Shown here piece after piece: positions 42,638 to 50,495 of a DNA stretch of 64,000 nt. How positions within the stretch are numbered: the first letter of the stretch is position 1; each line of letters begins with the position of its first letter. The position numbers and the translations under genes are program-made. Origin of the DNA: Rhodococcus sp. HM1 (GTDB taxonomy: Bacteria; Actinomycetota; Actinomycetes; Mycobacteriales; Mycobacteriaceae); contig NZ_JALPTB010000024.1 of the NCBI RefSeq assembly GCF_023218075.1, positions 1 through 64,000 of the forward strand, written 5' to 3'. The notes below the pieces were generated by a model, which worked only from the letters and a program-made list of their open reading frames with translations, was not told the origin of the DNA and ran no database searches.

Positions 42638-43546
42638 CTACCCGATGCCGGCGGACTGCAACCATTCCGCGGCAACCACGTCGATGTCGCCGCCCTCGGT
42701 CACGACCTGCCCGACCAGGACGATCAGATCCTCGGTGCTCAACTGCGCGGACACCTTGTTCAGGGTCTCGACGGCCTCGTCGGACAGGTCGGCGCGGTGC
42801 ACGAGCGGAGTGACGTTCTGTGCTCCGAAGAGGGTCTGCGGATCATCGAGCGCGACAAACGGTTTCGTCGACAGCGACGGATCCGTGGTGTAGATGTTCG
42901 CGGCCTGGACGGTGCCGTCCTCGAGCGCGGCGATCGTGATCGGCCCGCCGGTGTCGGTGGGGACGAACTGCCGGAACTCGACGCCGTACACGTCCTTCAG
43001 CCCGACCAGACCCTGCTGCCGCGTCTCGAATTCCGGGGCCGCGCCGATCGCGAGTTCGCCGGCGACCGGCGCCAGATCGGCGATGCTCTCCAGGTTGTAG
43101 CGGTCCGCCGTCTCCCGCGTGACGACCACCGCGTCCTTGTTTTCGGCGCTCGCCGAGTCCAGGATCTCCACGCCGTCCGGAAGGGACTCGCGCAGTGCGG
43201 CATTCACGTCGTCGGTGGTGGTCGCGGTGCTGTCCGGGTTCACGCGGGCGAGCAGCGCACCGTTGTACTCGGGCAGCACGGTGATGCCGCCGGAAACGAC
43301 CTGGTCGTAGTAGATCTCGCGGCTTCCGATGTTGAACCGGCGTGTGACGTCGGCGCCGGTGCTCTCGAGGGCCTGCGCGTAGATCTCGGCGAGCAGGACG
43401 TTCTCGGGGAAGTTGGCGGATCCGACGACGACGCTGCCGTTCCCGTCTCCGGATGCCAGCGGATCGTCGGTGTCCCCGCCGGAACACGCGGTGAGGACCA
43501 CGGCTGCGGCGGCCACGGCGGCGAACGTACGCACGAGACTCTTCAT
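42638..43546 (-). CDS. Osmoprotectant ABC transporter substrate-binding lipoprotein
   Basis: 302 residues with a lipoprotein signal peptide; LTACS at about 17-21 gives the lipidated Cys20 or nearby. The mature protein has the OpuAC/ProX-type motif VVVGSANFPENVLLAEIYAQALE near 38-60 and an LPEYNGALL stretch. It binds glycine betaine, choline or a related quaternary amine and hands it to the permeases. First gene of the transporter, 68 bp downstream of the cysteine dioxygenase stop on the same strand. Confidence 0.9.
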   Translation of the reverse strand: MKSLVRTFAAVAAAAVVLTACSGGDTDDPLASGDGNGSVVVGSANFPENVLLAEIYAQALESTGADVTRRFNIGSREIYYDQVVSGGITVLPEYNGALLARVNPDSTATTTDDVNAALRESLPDGVEILDSASAENKDAVVVTRETADRYNLESIADLAPVAGELAIGAAPEFETRQQGLVGLKDVYGVEFRQFVPTDTGGPITIAALEDGTVQAANIYTTDPSLSTKPFVALDDPQTLFGAQNVTPLVHRADLSDEAVETLNKVSAQLSTEDLIVLVGQVVTEGGDIDVVAAEWLQSAGIG

Positions 43547-43614
43547 CGAGGGATCTCCAATGCAGTCGGCGACCGACCGACTCTAACCCGACACCCCGAC
43601 TCGTGCCGGATTTG

Positions 43615-44112
43615 TCACCAATCGGCCCCGGCGCGTTCGGAACTCGTCAGACGCAGGATCCCGTCCTCGATCCGGTAGCGGTGCATGCTGCTCAGGGCCG
43701 GGGCATAGACGTGCACGGACACGGCGGGACGGTCGCCGGCGTTGACGATCTCGTGGACGTGATGTCTGTCGAACTCGCGGGCCTGTCCCGCGTCGTACTC
43801 CGCGGTGGACAGGGTCGGCTCCAACCCTTCGAGCAGGCCGTCGCGTGGATTTTCGACGACGATCTCGCGCAGCGAGCCGTCCGCGACCGCGAACACCCCG
43901 GCGCTACCGCCGTGGTCGTGGACGCCGGTTCGTTGCCCGGGCAGCCAGCTGAGCAACCACACCTCGTACTCGTCGGTGAACGTGAGCCGCGTGTACCAGC
44001 GTTCCTGCGCGTCGTACCGGACGATCGGCAGCCACCGGTCCGGGTCGTCGGCGATGGAGCGGGCGACGGCGGCGAGATCGACGGACGTACGGGAGAGAAC
44101 GGAGGCGGGCAT
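43615..44112 (-). CDS. Cysteine dioxygenase (cupin)
   Basis: 165 residues, a compact bacterial CDO. His65, His67 (GVHDHGGSAG) and His120 (RHHVHEIVN) form the three-His iron site. It oxidises cysteine to cysteine sulfinate, removing excess cysteine. ATG at 44112 has SD GAGG within GAGGAACCACG. That SD is complementary to a segment of the polycysteine leader sORF encoded just upstream, which suggests cysteine-dependent translational control. An osmoprotectant transporter follows and may share the transcript. Confidence 0.88.
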   Translation of the reverse strand: MPASVLSRTSVDLAAVARSIADDPDRWLPIVRYDAQERWYTRLTFTDEYEVWLLSWLPGQRTGVHDHGGSAGVFAVADGSLREIVVENPRDGLLEGLEPTLSTAEYDAGQAREFDRHHVHEIVNAGDRPAVSVHVYAPALSSMHRYRIEDGILRLTSSERAGADW

Positions 44113-44113
44113 C

Positions 44114-44213
44114 GTGGTTCCTCGAAGAACTGCGGGCGCGTTCGCACCCGAAAGACAGGCAGGGTTGCTGGGTCAGTCGTGACAACAACAGCAACAACAG
44201 CCACAGGAACCAC
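44114..44213 (-). promoter_or_regulatory. Predicted leader/SD pairing region for cysteine attenuation
   Basis: On the minus strand, the leader codons for Gly-Ser (GTGGTTCCT, plus-strand 44205-44213) are exactly complementary over 9 nt to AGGAACCAC at 44114-44122, which includes the AGG of the cysteine dioxygenase SD. A ribosome stalled at the Cys codons would mask the former and free the SD. The pairing is seen in the sequence; the mechanism is inferred from known mycobacterial polycysteine leaders. Confidence 0.6.
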
Positions 44214-44274
44214 CGGCGACGTGGACGAGGTCCACATGATGCCCGCGGAGTCGCGGGGTCGCCGAAGGATGCAT
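44173..44274 (-). CDS. Polycysteine leader peptide, probably leaderless
   Basis: A 33-codon sORF that ends in SCGCCCCCCHD, with seven Cys in eight codons followed by His-Asp-stop. TTGACA at 44305-44310 and TGACAT at 44282-44287 on the minus strand, with a 17-bp spacer, would start transcription at 44274, exactly the ATG; there is no SD, so translation would be leaderless. An alternative in-frame ATG at 44283 adds three residues. Known mycobacterial polycysteine leaders upstream of cysteine-metabolism genes work this way. It lies 61 bp before cysteine dioxygenase. Confidence 0.75.
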   Translation of the reverse strand: MHPSATPRLRGHHVDLVHVAGGSCGCCCCCCHD

Positions 44275-44306
44275 GCCGACCATGTCATCTGTGATCGTTC
44301 GCTTTG

Positions 44307-45203
44307 TCAAGGGTTTTGTGTGAGGGATCTCGGCCACAGCAGCCTCGCAGGATTGTCGATCCGCAGCCGCCGGTCCCCGGCGCCGACGCTCAGCGGCGGC
44401 GCGTAGGGGCGGTCCGAGCCGAGCACGATCCGGTCGGCACCGAGCTGCGCGGCCACCGCGTCGACGGTCCCGGACCCGTACGACGACGTCTCCACGAACA
44501 CGCCGGTCCCGGGGTGTCCGTCCGGCCCGCCACGCGCGGCGATCCGGTCGGTGTGCAACGGCGCGAGCCCGGCGAGCATCGCGAACACCACCCGCAGCCG
44601 CGGATACCGGGGCGCGCCGTACTCGTGCCACGCGAACCAGGCCGCGTGCATCTGCCCGACGTACCCGACGATCGCAGCCCACCACGCAGGCCCGCCCGGG
44701 GCCACCGGACCCGGGTGCACGAACAGCGGCTTGTCCTGCCGTTCGAGTTCGGCCAGCAGCGGGCCGCACCGGTCGTACCCGGCCTCGTCGGCGATCGCAT
44801 TCGCGGGAAGTTGCAGACCCACACACCCGGCGCCGAGGACGTCACGCAGCGTCGTCGGGTCGGGGTCGTCGAGTCCGGCTGCCGCCCACGCCCCGAACGG
44901 GCGGGGCAGCGCCAGCACCCCTTCGTGATAGGCGTCGAGCAGCGGGCGGGCCTGATCCGCGCGCAGCGACTCGATACCGAGCGGACTCGACAACGACACG
45001 AGCGCAAGATCGATTCCGTCGGCTGCGGCGAGTTCGGCACGCGCCGAGACGGAATGGTCGCCGGGCTGCACCCGGTAGGGCGGCTCCCCGATGGTGTGCA
45101 GGGTCCAGCCGTCGAGCCGCGGCGCGGCCTCACGGGCCCGCAGGGCGGCCAGGAACGGTTCCGGCCACACGTGCTGGTGGACATCGATCCGCGGGGCGCT
45201 CAT
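44307..45203 (-). CDS. Amidohydrolase (metal-dependent hydrolase, TIM-barrel)
   Basis: 298 residues. IDVHQHVWPEPF at 6-17 is the metal-binding HxH opening of the amidohydrolase-2 family. HPGPVAPG near 162 and VLGSDRPYAPP near 264 place further metal ligands. Such enzymes act as decarboxylases or hydrolases of aromatic or lactone substrates; the substrate is unknown. Its TGA overlaps the TTGACA of the polycysteine-leader promoter. Confidence 0.83.
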   Translation of the reverse strand: MSAPRIDVHQHVWPEPFLAALRAREAAPRLDGWTLHTIGEPPYRVQPGDHSVSARAELAAADGIDLALVSLSSPLGIESLRADQARPLLDAYHEGVLALPRPFGAWAAAGLDDPDPTTLRDVLGAGCVGLQLPANAIADEAGYDRCGPLLAELERQDKPLFVHPGPVAPGGPAWWAAIVGYVGQMHAAWFAWHEYGAPRYPRLRVVFAMLAGLAPLHTDRIAARGGPDGHPGTGVFVETSSYGSGTVDAVAAQLGADRIVLGSDRPYAPPLSVGAGDRRLRIDNPARLLWPRSLTQNP

Positions 45204-45252
45204 GGTTCCACGGTCGCAGACGTGTCAACGAGACGGTGTCACCGAGGCCTGC

Positions 45253-45280
45253 GAGGCAGTGTCACCGAGGCAGTGTCACC
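45253..45280. repeat. Short 14-bp tandem repeat at the 3' end of the kinase gene
   Basis: GAGGCAGTGTCACC occurs at 45253-45266 and 45267-45280, followed by a weaker copy. It straddles the stop region of the histidine kinase gene. Confidence 0.6.
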
Positions 45281-47381
45281 GCGGCGGTGTCCACGGCTGG
45301 GTGTCGGGACCTTGCGCCTGCCACGGCTCCGCCGGCCACTGGTCGGACGGAGCGCGGTACTGCGCACCGGTTGCCGCACCGACGGTCTGCCACTGCTGCG
45401 TGGTCGCCGACGAATCCACGTCCGGCTCCTGCATCACCCCCTGGTAAGGCTCGACAGCACCGGCGTAGGACTCGGGGTCGTAGCCCTCGCCCGGCAGCCT
45501 CCGCGGCTCGACGTGATAGGGGTCGACGAAATGGCTTGTGCCGCTGAGGATCTTCGTCGGCAGGTACACGCTGGCCGTGATGCCACCGTTCGTTGCCGAA
45601 TCGAAGGTCGGGCGCAGCCGGACGGTGATGCCGTGGCGCTCGGCGAGCCGGCCCACCACGAACAGACCCATGCGCCGGGTCGCGCCGGTGGCGTGCTCAC
45701 TGCTGGAGGCGAGTCGTGCGTTGATCTCCGCGAGGTCGTCCGGCGGAATCCCGATGCCCTGGTCGGCGATCTCGAGCAGCATCCCGCCGTCGACGGCGCC
45801 GGAGAACGCGAACCTGACCGTGCTGTTCGGCGGGGAGGCGCGCAGCGCGTTGTCGAGCAGCTCGGCGACGAGATGGACGACGTCGGCGACGGCGCTGCCG
45901 ACGAGATTCCCGGCCGGCACCGACCCGATGTGCACGCGCTCGTAGTTCTCGACCTGGGAGGCGGCGCCGCGCAGCACATCGCCGAGCGGGGTGTCGGGCA
46001 TGCGCCCGAGACGCTGCCGGGTTCCGGCGAGCACGAGCAGGGAATCACCCGTGCGCCGCATGCGTGCGGCGAGGTGGTCCAGGGTGAACAGGCTGTGCAA
46101 CCGATTCGGGTCCTTCTCCTCGAACTCGAGAGACTCGATCAGCGAAAGCTGTTGTTCGACGAGCGTCTTGTTGCGGCGAGCGAGAGTTTCGAGCATCTCG
46201 TTGACCTGCCGCCGCAGCTGCGCCTGCTCGCCGGCGAGGCGCAGGGCCTCGGACTTCATGGAGTCGACGGCGCGGGCCACCTGACCGACCTCTTCGCGGG
46301 TGTGCACCCCGACGGGCGGCAGGTCGACGGTCTCGATATCGGCTCCGTCGCGGATGCCGGCGATCGCTTCGGGGAGATCGTGTTCGGCAGCGCGGAGCGT
46401 GTCGTCGCGCAGACGCCGCAGCGGCCGGACCAGTGAGATCGACATGGCGATGGCGAGGACGACAGCGAGGACGAGCACCGTCCCGACGGCGATGCCGTCA
46501 CGCCACGATTCGGTGCGGGTGCTCGACGCGAGCTCGTCGAGCGTGGTGACGATCTTCTGGGCGGAGGAGTCGACGAACTCGTTGTACGACATCAGTGCAC
46601 CGAACAGGGAGTTGCGCAGCGCGCCGACATCGGCGGTCTCGTCGTCGAGGTTCGCGGTGAGTGCACGCCGGTTCTCGACCTCGGCGATCAGCGCGTCGAC
46701 GGGTGCGCGGTCGGGAACCGTGTCGGCGAGCACCCGCAGCTGGGCGAGCTCCGTGCCCATCGCGTTGTTCCACATGAGCAGCGCCGAGCCGGGTTCGTCG
46801 CGCATCGACGAGAACGCCACGACCTGATCGAGCAGCACCCACTGGATCGTCCAGCTGTCGAGGAGGATGTCGCCTTCGGTCAGCACCGTGGGGTTCGCCG
46901 ACGAGTTGATGATCGTGCGGTACGCGTGGGTCATTCGGGAGACGAATTCACGGACGCGTTCACTCGCCTCGAGCGGAGCCATCTGCCGCGACATTGCGCT
47001 GCCCAGCAGCTGTTTACCGTCTTCGAGGACCCGCGCCAGCGGTGCCGCGATCGCGGGATCGAGGTCGCCGCTGCGCAGCAACTCGATGATCGCGTCGTCG
47101 GCCTCGTCGGCGATCTGTGCGCCGTTCTCCGGTGGCAGGCCCAGGATCGTCGCGGCCCCGGCACCCGCGATGGCGGTGCCGTACTCGGTCAGGGCGGGGA
47201 GGACGGCCACCTGCTCGGACTGCGTCGAGTAGTGCGAGGACTCCTCCACCAGCCGGTTGACGCGGGACGCGCCGAACAGGCTTGCCGCGATCACCGGCAG
47301 GCACAGCACCACCGTGACTTTGCGCCACAGGCGCCAGTTCTGCGGTGAATAGGACGGGAACGGTCGCGATGCGCGGCTCAT
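45276..47381 (-). CDS. Conservon-type sensor histidine kinase (CvnA-like)
   Basis: 701 residues. N-terminal membrane helix (about 24-40), a nitrate/nitrite-sensing-like extracellular domain (about 45-300), a second helix (about 300-325), a HAMP region and a kinase-like core with LDHLAARMRR near 440 and HATPase boxes NALRAS, DQGIGIP and MGLFVVGRLAERHG. A Pro/Gln-rich tail ends it. In conservons, CvnA-like kinases sit before a roadblock protein, DUF742 protein and GTPase; none of those is here, so it is an orphan. Low-complexity C-terminus may overlap with local repeats. Confidence 0.85.
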   Translation of the reverse strand: MSRASRPFPSYSPQNWRLWRKVTVVLCLPVIAASLFGASRVNRLVEESSHYSTQSEQVAVLPALTEYGTAIAGAGAATILGLPPENGAQIADEADDAIIELLRSGDLDPAIAAPLARVLEDGKQLLGSAMSRQMAPLEASERVREFVSRMTHAYRTIINSSANPTVLTEGDILLDSWTIQWVLLDQVVAFSSMRDEPGSALLMWNNAMGTELAQLRVLADTVPDRAPVDALIAEVENRRALTANLDDETADVGALRNSLFGALMSYNEFVDSSAQKIVTTLDELASSTRTESWRDGIAVGTVLVLAVVLAIAMSISLVRPLRRLRDDTLRAAEHDLPEAIAGIRDGADIETVDLPPVGVHTREEVGQVARAVDSMKSEALRLAGEQAQLRRQVNEMLETLARRNKTLVEQQLSLIESLEFEEKDPNRLHSLFTLDHLAARMRRTGDSLLVLAGTRQRLGRMPDTPLGDVLRGAASQVENYERVHIGSVPAGNLVGSAVADVVHLVAELLDNALRASPPNSTVRFAFSGAVDGGMLLEIADQGIGIPPDDLAEINARLASSSEHATGATRRMGLFVVGRLAERHGITVRLRPTFDSATNGGITASVYLPTKILSGTSHFVDPYHVEPRRLPGEGYDPESYAGAVEPYQGVMQEPDVDSSATTQQWQTVGAATGAQYRAPSDQWPAEPWQAQGPDTQPWTPPR

Positions 47382-47632
47382 GGAAGGACCGTTCCTTTCG
47401 AGCTTCTGGCACCGCCGAGCCGGCCGAATCGGCGGTATACACGAAAATGGCGATGTCGAAACAGTTTTCGGGGGGATTCAGGCTGTCAGAGTAAGAACGG
47501 TGCAGGCCGTGCACAAGGTCGCGGGCACATTCGAATAGCACCTATATCGCTGGGCGTATGAGTACGAGTGGGGTCGGACCGAGCGCGGGTTAGGATCCGG
47601 TGGAATTTCACAGTGGGGCGTGCGGGGGAGGC

Positions 47633-48559
47633 ATGGTGGATTTGCGGCGGGTCGATCTCAATTTGCTCGTTGTACTCGACGCGTTGCTCGCCGAGTGCAA
47701 CGTGACCCGGGCCGCGCAGCGACTGCACATGTCCCAACCGGCCACGAGCACCGCCTTGGCGCGGCTGCGCAAGCAACTCGAAGACCCGATCCTCGTGAAG
47801 GACGGTCGCTCCCTGCGCCCGACGCCGCGCGCGCTGGCGTTGGTCGAGCCGCTGCGCAGCGTGCTGGCCACCGTCGAACGCTCGATTCTCAGCCCCCCGG
47901 ACTTCGACCCGGCCCGGGACTCGCGGGTGTTCACCGTGCTGGCAGGGGATTACGCCGAAGTCGCGTTGCTCCGCGTCCTTATGAAGTCGGACCGGTACCG
48001 CACGACCGCGGTGCAGTTCGACCTGCGGCCGGTCACCGGGCGGAGCCTCGCCGCGTTCCACCGGCACGACGTGGATCTGGCCATCCTGCCCGACCATCTG
48101 CTCGAACAACCGCAGTTCGACCGTTGCGGCCGCGCGCTCGTGCTCACCGACCGGTTCGTCGGTGCGGTGTGGACCGCGCATCCGCACCGGGGAACCGAGC
48201 TCACCCCGGAGGTGCTGGCCCGGTACCCGCTGTTGTCGTATGCCGCCCACGACGGCAGCAGCCAGATCGACCGGTCGCTCGCGCGCGTCGGTGTATACGC
48301 CCGGGTCGGCGCGACCACCGCGAACGTCGCGGTGATGCCGTACGCCCTGGAGGAAACCCACCTGGTCACCCTGATCCCGGAGCGGTTGGCGTCCCGCCTC
48401 GTCGGCAGTGCGGACATCCGAATCCTCGAACCGACGTTTCCGCTGGCCCCGGTGCGGCAGTACGCGGTATGGCACGAGGTGCACGAGTCCGACCCCGCAC
48501 ACACCTGGCTGCGCGGGCAGATCATGGAGATGTCCGCTCGCGTGGCCCGTGTCGGCTGA
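47633..48559 (+). CDS. LysR family transcriptional regulator
   Basis: 308 residues. RRVDLNLLVVLDALLAECNVTRAAQRLHMSQPATSTALARLR split across 4-45 is the LysR helix-turn-helix; a periplasmic-binding-like ligand domain follows (about 90-300). It may sense a purine or ring-cleavage intermediate given the uraD operon 140 bp downstream, but a target cannot be fixed. ATG 47633 and GTG 47636 are both possible; GGGGGAGG lies immediately upstream and fits the GTG spacing slightly better. Confidence 0.85.
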   Translation: MVDLRRVDLNLLVVLDALLAECNVTRAAQRLHMSQPATSTALARLRKQLEDPILVKDGRSLRPTPRALALVEPLRSVLATVERSILSPPDFDPARDSRVFTVLAGDYAEVALLRVLMKSDRYRTTAVQFDLRPVTGRSLAAFHRHDVDLAILPDHLLEQPQFDRCGRALVLTDRFVGAVWTAHPHRGTELTPEVLARYPLLSYAAHDGSSQIDRSLARVGVYARVGATTANVAVMPYALEETHLVTLIPERLASRLVGSADIRILEPTFPLAPVRQYAVWHEVHESDPAHTWLRGQIMEMSARVARVG

Positions 48560-48699
48560 TCTCCCGAGCTCGATCGATCCTCGCGGTGTTGGTCGATCCT
48601 CCAAAGCCTGCCGTGCGCAGCCGGTGAACGTTGTCGCGATGTTCCCGGCGCCGCGAGCGCCGATCCGTCAAGGTGGAGACGGAACAGATCGGAGGAATC

Positions 48700-49242
48700 G
48701 TGGACTGTGCGACATTCGATGCGCTGCCCGAGGCCGACGCCGTCGCGCTGCTGCTGACCTGCTGCAGCAGTCCGGCGTGGGCACGCCGGGTGGCCGCCGC
48801 CCGTCCGTACGGCAATCGAGACGCTCTGTTGCGGAACGCAACTGAACAGGCGCTGGCGCTGAGCGACGACGAACTCGACGATGCCCTCGCCGGGCATCCG
48901 CGGATCGGGGAGCGCAGCGAAAGCGCGGCGTCGCAGCGGGAGCAGTCGTCGGTGGCGACCGCGGCCGACGGGGTGCGCGCGGCGCTCGCCGCCGGAAACC
49001 GGGCCTACGAGGAGAAGTTCGGGCACGTGTATCTCGTGCGGGCAGCGGGCCGTTCGGCCGATGAGCTGCTCGAGATCCTGAACCGGCGGCTCGGCAACGA
49101 CGCGGCGATCGAACGCGGCGAAGTTCGTGCCGCGCTCGCCGACATCAACCGCCTCCGGCTGGAACTGCTGATCGACGATGCAGTCGCCGTCCCTGGCACC
49201 GACGGCGGAGTCGTCACTCAGGACACAGGAGATACCGAGTGA
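48700..49242 (+). CDS. uraD: OHCU decarboxylase
   Basis: 180 residues. Converts 2-oxo-4-hydroxy-4-carboxy-5-ureidoimidazoline to S-allantoin. DDALAGHPRIGERSE contains the essential His66. GTG at 48700 follows GGAGGAATC; the open frame upstream to 48631 is not conserved. Its stop overlaps the next gene by 4 bp. First gene of the urate branch of purine catabolism. Confidence 0.9.
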   Translation: MDCATFDALPEADAVALLLTCCSSPAWARRVAAARPYGNRDALLRNATEQALALSDDELDDALAGHPRIGERSESAASQREQSSVATAADGVRAALAAGNRAYEEKFGHVYLVRAAGRSADELLEILNRRLGNDAAIERGEVRAALADINRLRLELLIDDAVAVPGTDGGVVTQDTGDTE

Positions 49243-49562
49243 ACACTGTGAGCACGCACATCCTCGACGCCACCTCCGGCGCCCCCGCAACCGGAGTGGC
49301 GGTGACCCTTTCGGCCGACGGCACCCCGCTCGCGTCCGGGGTCACCGACGCCGACGGCCGCATCGGATCGTTCGGCGACGGACCGCTCGAGCCCAGCACC
49401 TACACGCTGACGTTCGCCACCGGCGAGTACTTCGACGCGCGCGGTGTCGAGTCGTTCTATCCGGAGGTCGTCGTGACCTTCCGCATTCCGGACGGCGACA
49501 GGCACTTCCACGTGCCGCTGCTGCTGTCGCCGTACGCGTACTCCACCTACCGAGGGAGCTGA
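49239..49562 (+). CDS. uraH: 5-hydroxyisourate hydrolase (HIUase)
   Basis: 107-residue transthyretin-like enzyme. THILDATSGAPA near the start and the C-terminal tetrapeptide YRGS with the preceding HVPLLLSPYAYSTYRGS are signature. It hydrolyses 5-hydroxyisourate, the unstable product of uricase, ahead of the decarboxylase. GTG at 49239 overlaps the uraD stop and the stop lies 3 bp before the uricase ATG. Confidence 0.94.
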   Translation: MNTVSTHILDATSGAPATGVAVTLSADGTPLASGVTDADGRIGSFGDGPLEPSTYTLTFATGEYFDARGVESFYPEVVVTFRIPDGDRHFHVPLLLSPYAYSTYRGS

Positions 49563-49565
49563 CCC

Positions 49566-50474
49566 ATGGACCCGCTCACCGGCCGGATCGTCCTCGGTTC
49601 CAATCGCTACGGCAAGGCCGAGAACCGGGTCGTGCGCATCTTTCGCGACACCGTCCGGCACAAGATCCGTGACCTGAACGTCACGTCGAGTCTGCGCGGC
49701 GACTTCGATGCGGCTCACGTGACGGGCGACCAGCACAACGTCCTGCCCACCGACAGTCAGAAGCAGACGATCTTCGCCTACGCCGCCACGCACTCGAACG
49801 GGTCCGTGGAGGACTACGGGCTGGCGCTGGCCCGGCACTTCGTCGACGACATCGGCCCGGTGTCCTCCGCGCGCATCGAGATCGAGAACTTCCCGTGGGA
49901 GCGGGTGGGCGATCATCCGCACACGTGGACCCGGAAGGGCTCGGAGGTACGCACCGCCGCGATCACCGTCACCGGTTCCGGCGACACCCGCCGGGAATGG
50001 GTCGTCGCGGGGCTGAAGGATCTGGTGGTCCTCAAGTCCACCGGTTCCGAGTTCGCCGGTTTCCTCGAAGATTCGTTCACGGTGCTCGAGCCCACCGACG
50101 ACCGGGTTCTTGCGACCAGCCTCGTCGCGCGGTGGCGATACACGGACCTCGCAGTCGACTGGGATCGGACCTACGCGGGTGTGCGCGCGGTGATGCTCGA
50201 CCGGTTCGCGAACCTGCAGTCGAAAGCCCTGCAGCAGACGCTGTTCGAGATGGGCCGCGCGGTGCTCGAGGCGTTCCCCTATCTCGCGGAGATCCGTCTG
50301 CAGGCACCGAACAAGCACCATTTCCTGTACGACCTCGACCGCTTCGGCATCGCGAACCGCGGCGAGGTGTTCCACGCCGACGACCGCCCCTACGGACTCA
50401 TGCACGTGACCGTGCAGCGCGAGGACGCCCCCGACGCCGGCAGCGCCTGGGACGAGTACACCGGACGTGCGTGA
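49566..50474 (+). CDS. Urate oxidase (uricase)
   Basis: 302-residue cofactor-independent enzyme that oxidises urate to 5-hydroxyisourate and peroxide. Two T-fold halves are present; HNVLPTDSQKQTIFA at about 58-72 has the active-site Thr, and APNKHHF near 247-253 is a uricase signature. Completes uricase, HIUase and OHCU decarboxylase in one operon. ATG at 49566 has GAGGGAGCTGACC upstream. Confidence 0.95.
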   Translation: MDPLTGRIVLGSNRYGKAENRVVRIFRDTVRHKIRDLNVTSSLRGDFDAAHVTGDQHNVLPTDSQKQTIFAYAATHSNGSVEDYGLALARHFVDDIGPVSSARIEIENFPWERVGDHPHTWTRKGSEVRTAAITVTGSGDTRREWVVAGLKDLVVLKSTGSEFAGFLEDSFTVLEPTDDRVLATSLVARWRYTDLAVDWDRTYAGVRAVMLDRFANLQSKALQQTLFEMGRAVLEAFPYLAEIRLQAPNKHHFLYDLDRFGIANRGEVFHADDRPYGLMHVTVQREDAPDAGSAWDEYTGRA

Positions 50475-50495
50475 ATCCTCGGCCGGGACAGTCGG

